In this document: in pieces, positions 23,849 through 27,093 of the stretch
Numbering within the stretch: the stretch's first letter is position 1
Layout of the letters: every line of letters starts with the position of its first letter
NCBI GenBank assembly: GCA_030463445.1
Contig: JAQGFW010015156.1
Coordinates: 1 to 27,093 of the forward strand
From: Euplotes aediculatus
Taxonomy: Eukaryota > Ciliophora > Spirotrichea > Euplotida > Euplotidae
DNA: 27,093 nucleotides
Direction: 5' to 3'
Notes under the pieces: generated by a model
Seen by the model: only the letters and a program-made list of their open reading frames with translations
Told to the model about the DNA's origin: nothing
Databases searched by the model: none
Made by a program: the position numbers and the translations under genes

Positions 23849-25570
23849 TTATTTGCTATAAATGGTTTTGCCTTCTTTGATCGTTGCAGTAATAGAAATA
23901 TCGGTAAGGGTCATCGGGTCAATTTTCAGGGGGTTCTTATCCAGGAGTACAAAATCAGCCAGTTTGCCGGCGCTGATCGTGCCTTTCATATCTTCTTCAA
24001 AAGCCTGGTAGGCGGCCCAGGAGGTAATGGATTGTAAAGCCGTATAAGTTGACACGCGCTGATCTGGTCCGATAATGTCACCTGATCTGCTCACCCGGTT
24101 GACAGTAGCATGAAGCACTCTTAGTGCATCCGGAAAAGCAACAGGGGCATCATGGTGTTCGGTAAAAATCATACCGCGATTAAGCGCAGAAACAGTAGGT
24201 GAAATGCGATAGGCACGTTCTCTGCCAAGTGTTTCATCGCGATGCCAATCGCCCCAGTAATAAGTGTGCATGGAGAAAAAAGAGGGAATAATGGCCAGGT
24301 TTTTCATGGAATCCAGTTGATCTTCCCGCACGGTTTGTGCATGGATCATGATGGTTCTTCTATTTTCATTGCCGTATTTATTAGCAGCCAGTCGAACGGC
24401 TTTGAGATAGGCATCGGCGGAAGCATCGCCATTGCAATGCGTCATAATTTGCCAGTTGTTTTTATACGCTTCTTCTACGAAATTATTAATGACGGCAGGG
24501 TCTGGAATAGCCGGATACCCCCTGTAGTCCTTGTTTTTACCAGGTGGAGGAACTTTATACGGCTTGGTAAGCCAGGCTGTTTTTCCGGAGGGTGAGCCAT
24601 CGAGGCTGAGTTTTACGCCAGCTATTCTGAAATGATTTTTGTACGCCGCCTGCACCCCATTAGCTTTCATGTAATCAAGTTCCAGCTGGATATCCGGGTA
24701 AGCGTATATATCCATTATCAGGGTACCGGAATCACTCATTCGTTTATAAGTTTCACAGGCAACTTTGGAAGCGCGACCTTCCTGTGCCGTTGTAAAGCCA
24801 TAACGGGCATAGGATTTTTGTCCGGCCAGCACCAGGGTTTCATTTCCCTTGTCGTCCACTTTTTTCATCGGTTGAAAGGCAGGCCCCATTACTGCTGATT
24901 CTTCCAGTACACCATTGGGCTGGCCACTTCCTTTTATCCGCTGGATAACACCACCTGCAGGATCTTTGGTTTCGGCTGTAATGCCGGACACCTCGAGCCC
25001 CTTCGTGTTTATAACAGCCAGGTGGCCGGATTGGTGTAGGAAGAGCACGGGTGTATCTTTTGAAATCCTGTCCAGGTCTGCGGCAGTAGGATGCTGTTGT
25101 TCTTTGAGTTGCGATTCATCATATCCAAAGCCTAAGATCCAGCCGGTTTTGTTGATGATGGGCGCATTGGCTGCCTTCCATTGGTTGGCGATTTCAACAA
25201 GGGAGGCAATATCATTCCCCTTGCCATCAGGAGCAGGCAGGATGTTGGCGGCCAATGCCTGGATGCCCGCCAGGTAGAGGTGCCCGTGAGCATCAATAAA
25301 GCCAGGTAGAAGTGTTTGTCCCTTCAGATCGATCAGTTCAGGGTTGTCACTGGCGGATTGAAGGGCCTGTTCTTTTGAACCAACAAAGAGGATTTTGCCA
25401 TCCCGAACTACAACTGCTTCGGCATAGTGGGCGCTATCAGTTTCCATGGTAATGATATCGCCACCGAAGTAAACGGCATCAGGAGAGGAATTAGCAGCTA
25501 CTTTTTTGACAGGCTGGTTACAGGCTGCCAGCAACAGCAATAGAGTGAACAGTAGAATACAATTTCTCAT
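23849..25570 (-). CDS. amidohydrolase lipoprotein, YtcJ-like
   Basis: A 573-residue lipoprotein (MRNCILLFTLLLLLAACNQ; lipobox LAAC) of the YtcJ-like amidohydrolase 3 family. Motifs are LLPGFIDAHGHLYLAG near the N-terminus (HxH), LDGSPSGKTAWLT, MTHCNGDASADAYLKA, MIHAQTVREDQLDSM and FTEHHDAPVAFP, which carries the late aspartate. YtcJ relatives include N-substituted formamide deformylases. It leads the operon with the second amidohydrolase directly behind it. One is lipid-anchored and the other a plain secreted form. Upstream is 235 bp with only a 36-codon open frame. The substrate is unknown. Confidence 0.9.
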   Translation of the reverse strand: MRNCILLFTLLLLLAACNQPVKKVAANSSPDAVYFGGDIITMETDSAHYAEAVVVRDGKILFVGSKEQALQSASDNPELIDLKGQTLLPGFIDAHGHLYLAGIQALAANILPAPDGKGNDIASLVEIANQWKAANAPIINKTGWILGFGYDESQLKEQQHPTAADLDRISKDTPVLFLHQSGHLAVINTKGLEVSGITAETKDPAGGVIQRIKGSGQPNGVLEESAVMGPAFQPMKKVDDKGNETLVLAGQKSYARYGFTTAQEGRASKVACETYKRMSDSGTLIMDIYAYPDIQLELDYMKANGVQAAYKNHFRIAGVKLSLDGSPSGKTAWLTKPYKVPPPGKNKDYRGYPAIPDPAVINNFVEEAYKNNWQIMTHCNGDASADAYLKAVRLAANKYGNENRRTIMIHAQTVREDQLDSMKNLAIIPSFFSMHTYYWGDWHRDETLGRERAYRISPTVSALNRGMIFTEHHDAPVAFPDALRVLHATVNRVSRSGDIIGPDQRVSTYTALQSITSWAAYQAFEEDMKGTISAGKLADFVLLDKNPLKIDPMTLTDISITATIKEGKTIYSK

Positions 25571-25680
25571 ACTTGCAATAGGTTGATAGGTGTGTAGTAT
25601 GCTTTCAGTGGGTAATTAAAGTGAGAGTATTCAGGGGGTGGAGGGAGTTAAATAAAGTTAATTAATTTTATAATGTGTGT

Positions 25681-25791
25681 ATGAAAAAGCTACAACCAGG
25701 TGAGCTATCGGAATTTATACGAATGCCAGTACCGAACTCAATACAATACAGTTTACCTTTCAGAGCATTGAGTGGGTTACAGAAGAACTAA
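25681..25791 (+). CDS. possible small ORF, 36 codons
   Basis: ATG AAA AAG opens a 36-residue frame (MKKLQPGELSEFIRMPVPNS and on) ending at TAA 25791, 14 bp before the lipoprotein gene, in an otherwise empty 235-bp gap. TAATTTTA (25663-25670), a near -7 match, lies 10 bp upstream. I recognise no family; it may be a leader peptide or chance. Confidence 0.25.
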   Translation: MKKLQPGELSEFIRMPVPNSIQYSLPFRALSGLQKN

Positions 25792-25805
25792 TATTACTTA
25801 TTATA

Positions 25806-26723
25806 ATGAGTAACAAAAATTTACTAAAGCAGGGGTATCGGCGGTACTCCTTCATTGCAGGAATACTGAGTTCAATCCTGATCTTGTGCTGTTCCTGTAC
25901 AAATGATTGGCGCATTTACAATCCATTCAAAAAAGTTACAGAAAAAGAGGTTTTGCGGCAATTGGATTTGGCGTACAATAATACGCCTGGAGATTTCTAT
26001 CCAATTGGAAATAGGGATGATATTAAATATAATTTCTTCCTGGAACTTGAAGATGGCTATTGTGTAGTAGCGGGCAGCAGAATTCATTTATATGCTGACT
26101 CTACAAGGTGGGCTGTTGTTTTTGAAAAGAGCGGCTACCAAACCAGGGGGAGAAGCGCTGAAATTGAACTTGAATATGTTGGCAATTGCGTTGACTATCC
26201 TGTTGAAATTCATTCCGGCAGAAAATATATCGCAAATTCAGTAAGTGTGATACTTGTCGACCTGGAAGAACTAAATAGAATTGAAAACAGGATAGGCAGC
26301 TCTATGGAAAGGTTTGAATTAATCGGTTCAACTATCAATGAGGTAAAAGTGCGGGATGTTTTCATCCCCTTTGATAATGATTATAGAAATTATGAAAAAG
26401 CAGGAATTGATGTAAGGGAATATGACAATCCAAAAAAGCTAATAGGTTTTGGAAGTTTTATACGTTACATACATGAAACGAATCCAACACTCCTTGCAGC
26501 AACAGAGTTGGAAATCAAACAACATATTCCGATGGATTTGCCCAAAATCATGACAATTGACAAGTTTCATTATATGAGCAGGTTTGACTCTAATACGCTA
26601 CCTAGTAAGCAGGAGACCTACCAGCTCATTGCAAAAGTGCTGGTGTCAAGAGACACAAGTTTTTGGAAACCTATGCAAAAACCAAACAATCATTGGTCGA
26701 ATTGGGAATCCGGGAATCTATAA
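25806..26723 (+). CDS. uncharacterised lipoprotein
   Basis: A 305-residue protein with an N-terminal export signal ending in LILCCSC; the lipidated cysteine is one of the three. The mature part begins TNDWRIYNPFKKVTEKEVLRQL and continues as mixed alpha/beta with FFLELEDGYCVVAGSRIHLYAD, VGNCVDYPVEIHSGRKYIAN and VRDVFIPFDNDYRNY. I do not recognise a family or catalytic motif. The C-terminal third (FIRYIHETNPTLLAATELEI) looks helical. It stands 235 bp after the amidohydrolase start in a divergent arrangement and 96 bp before a zinc-ribbon gene. I assign no function. Confidence 0.72.
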   Translation: MSNKNLLKQGYRRYSFIAGILSSILILCCSCTNDWRIYNPFKKVTEKEVLRQLDLAYNNTPGDFYPIGNRDDIKYNFFLELEDGYCVVAGSRIHLYADSTRWAVVFEKSGYQTRGRSAEIELEYVGNCVDYPVEIHSGRKYIANSVSVILVDLEELNRIENRIGSSMERFELIGSTINEVKVRDVFIPFDNDYRNYEKAGIDVREYDNPKKLIGFGSFIRYIHETNPTLLAATELEIKQHIPMDLPKIMTIDKFHYMSRFDSNTLPSKQETYQLIAKVLVSRDTSFWKPMQKPNNHWSNWESGNL

Positions 26724-26819
26724 AAAATAGCCCTGGCGGTTGGTCGAATTTTAGTTGCCTGAATTTAGAATAATCAGAAATTCCTTCTATATTGGTAGAA
26801 AATAGCCAATTTAGTAAAT

Positions 26820-27093
26820 ATGATTTTCTACGGTAGCAAGGCAACGCAAATCGGTTCAGAAAGCCTTTTCGACAAATGTTCCAATTGTGGAACGCCGAAC
26901 AGTATTGAAATGGTGGTATATCAGCGATATGCCCATATTTATTGGATTCCATTTTTTCCAATAGGTAAAACAGGCGGCACCTATTGTTCGCATTGCAAAC
27001 AGGTCTTACCTAACAAAGAATTTTCCGATACTTTGAAAACAAGTTTTTCAAATTTAAAGTCAGCAAGCAAAACTCCTGTTTGGACATTTACCG
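26820..27093 (+). CDS. zinc-ribbon domain protein, 3' end beyond window
   Basis: An open frame of 91 codons runs off the window end. It starts at ATG 26820 (MIFYGSKATQIGSESLFDKC). Cys20 and Cys23 (CSNCG), with Cys56 and Cys59 (CSHCK), form a zinc ribbon. Between them lies YAHIYWIPFFPIGKTGG, a block typical of a conserved Bacteroidota zinc-ribbon family whose members continue into a membrane helix. The visible end, KTPVWTFT, fits the start of that segment. The function of the family is not established. Confidence 0.78.
   Translation, partial: MIFYGSKATQIGSESLFDKCSNCGTPNSIEMVVYQRYAHIYWIPFFPIGKTGGTYCSHCKQVLPNKEFSDTLKTSFSNLKSASKTPVWTFT

Noticed and set aside
23314-24037. Plus-strand open frames opposite the amidohydrolases
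   Set aside because: They are antisense to strongly conserved enzymes and have no recognisable protein features.
26693-26750. Direct repeat TTGGTCGAATT, 47 bp apart, across the end of the lipoprotein gene
   Set aside because: The copies are only 11 bases, one inside coding sequence; no target-site duplication or element lies between them.

Overview
The window looks like chromosomal DNA of a Bacteroidota species, probably Chitinophagaceae (Chitinophaga/Niastella-like). The genes are moderately AT-rich. Several upstream regions carry TAnnTTTG-like -7 elements in place of classical -10 boxes, and ribosome binding sites are mostly weak. Families typical of this group are present: DUF4199, membrane-anchored LuxR-HTH, STM3941-like, MGH1/GH63 hydrolase, YtcJ-like amidohydrolase and Bacteroidota-type AraC paralogs. 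The family and genus assignment is inferred from protein character only. I see no rRNA, tRNA, CRISPR array, insertion sequence or phage gene, and no gene-free stretch longer than about 240 bp.

Layout. (1) 1-4871: two oxidoreductase/AraC modules flank a NADAR-family gene. The first oxidoreductase, an SDR, lacks its N-terminal cofactor loop. The second is a Tat-exported aldo/keto reductase divergent from a paralogous AraC gene. (2) 4933-8711: a CPBP-type membrane protease divergent from an HxlR regulator; a membrane-anchored LuxR-HTH protein with a DUF4199 protein, with paired operator-like boxes between them; a small lipoprotein; and a lone AbiEi-type regulator with a perfect palindrome in its promoter. 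(3) 8796-12499: a secreted GH63-like hydrolase divergent from a lipoprotein phosphodiesterase with Fn3-associated and PA14 domains. (4) 12492-14760: a TetR - thioesterase - fabF operon with two near-identical TetR-type operators; fabF is broken by an internal deletion. (5) 14844-16721: an HxlR gene divergent from a PfpI/DJ-1 protein plus F420-reductase-like protein operon. (6) 16724-21570: an operon of two secreted YD-repeat-like proteins and an internally duplicated membrane protein, then a multi-pass membrane protein and a divergent glycosyltransferase. Two copies of one 19-bp palindromic element (AATAGGGCAAATGCCCTAT) lie in the upstream regions of these units. (7) 21594-27093: a small GNAT, an STM3941-like protein, two metal-dependent amidohydrolases in an operon, an uncharacterised lipoprotein, and a zinc-ribbon protein cut by the window end.

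The region reads as an accessory collection of small 'regulator plus enzyme' modules, most with their own operator. The strongest candidate for an undescribed system is region 6, where a shared palindrome seems to tie together three transcription units of envelope proteins with no known role.
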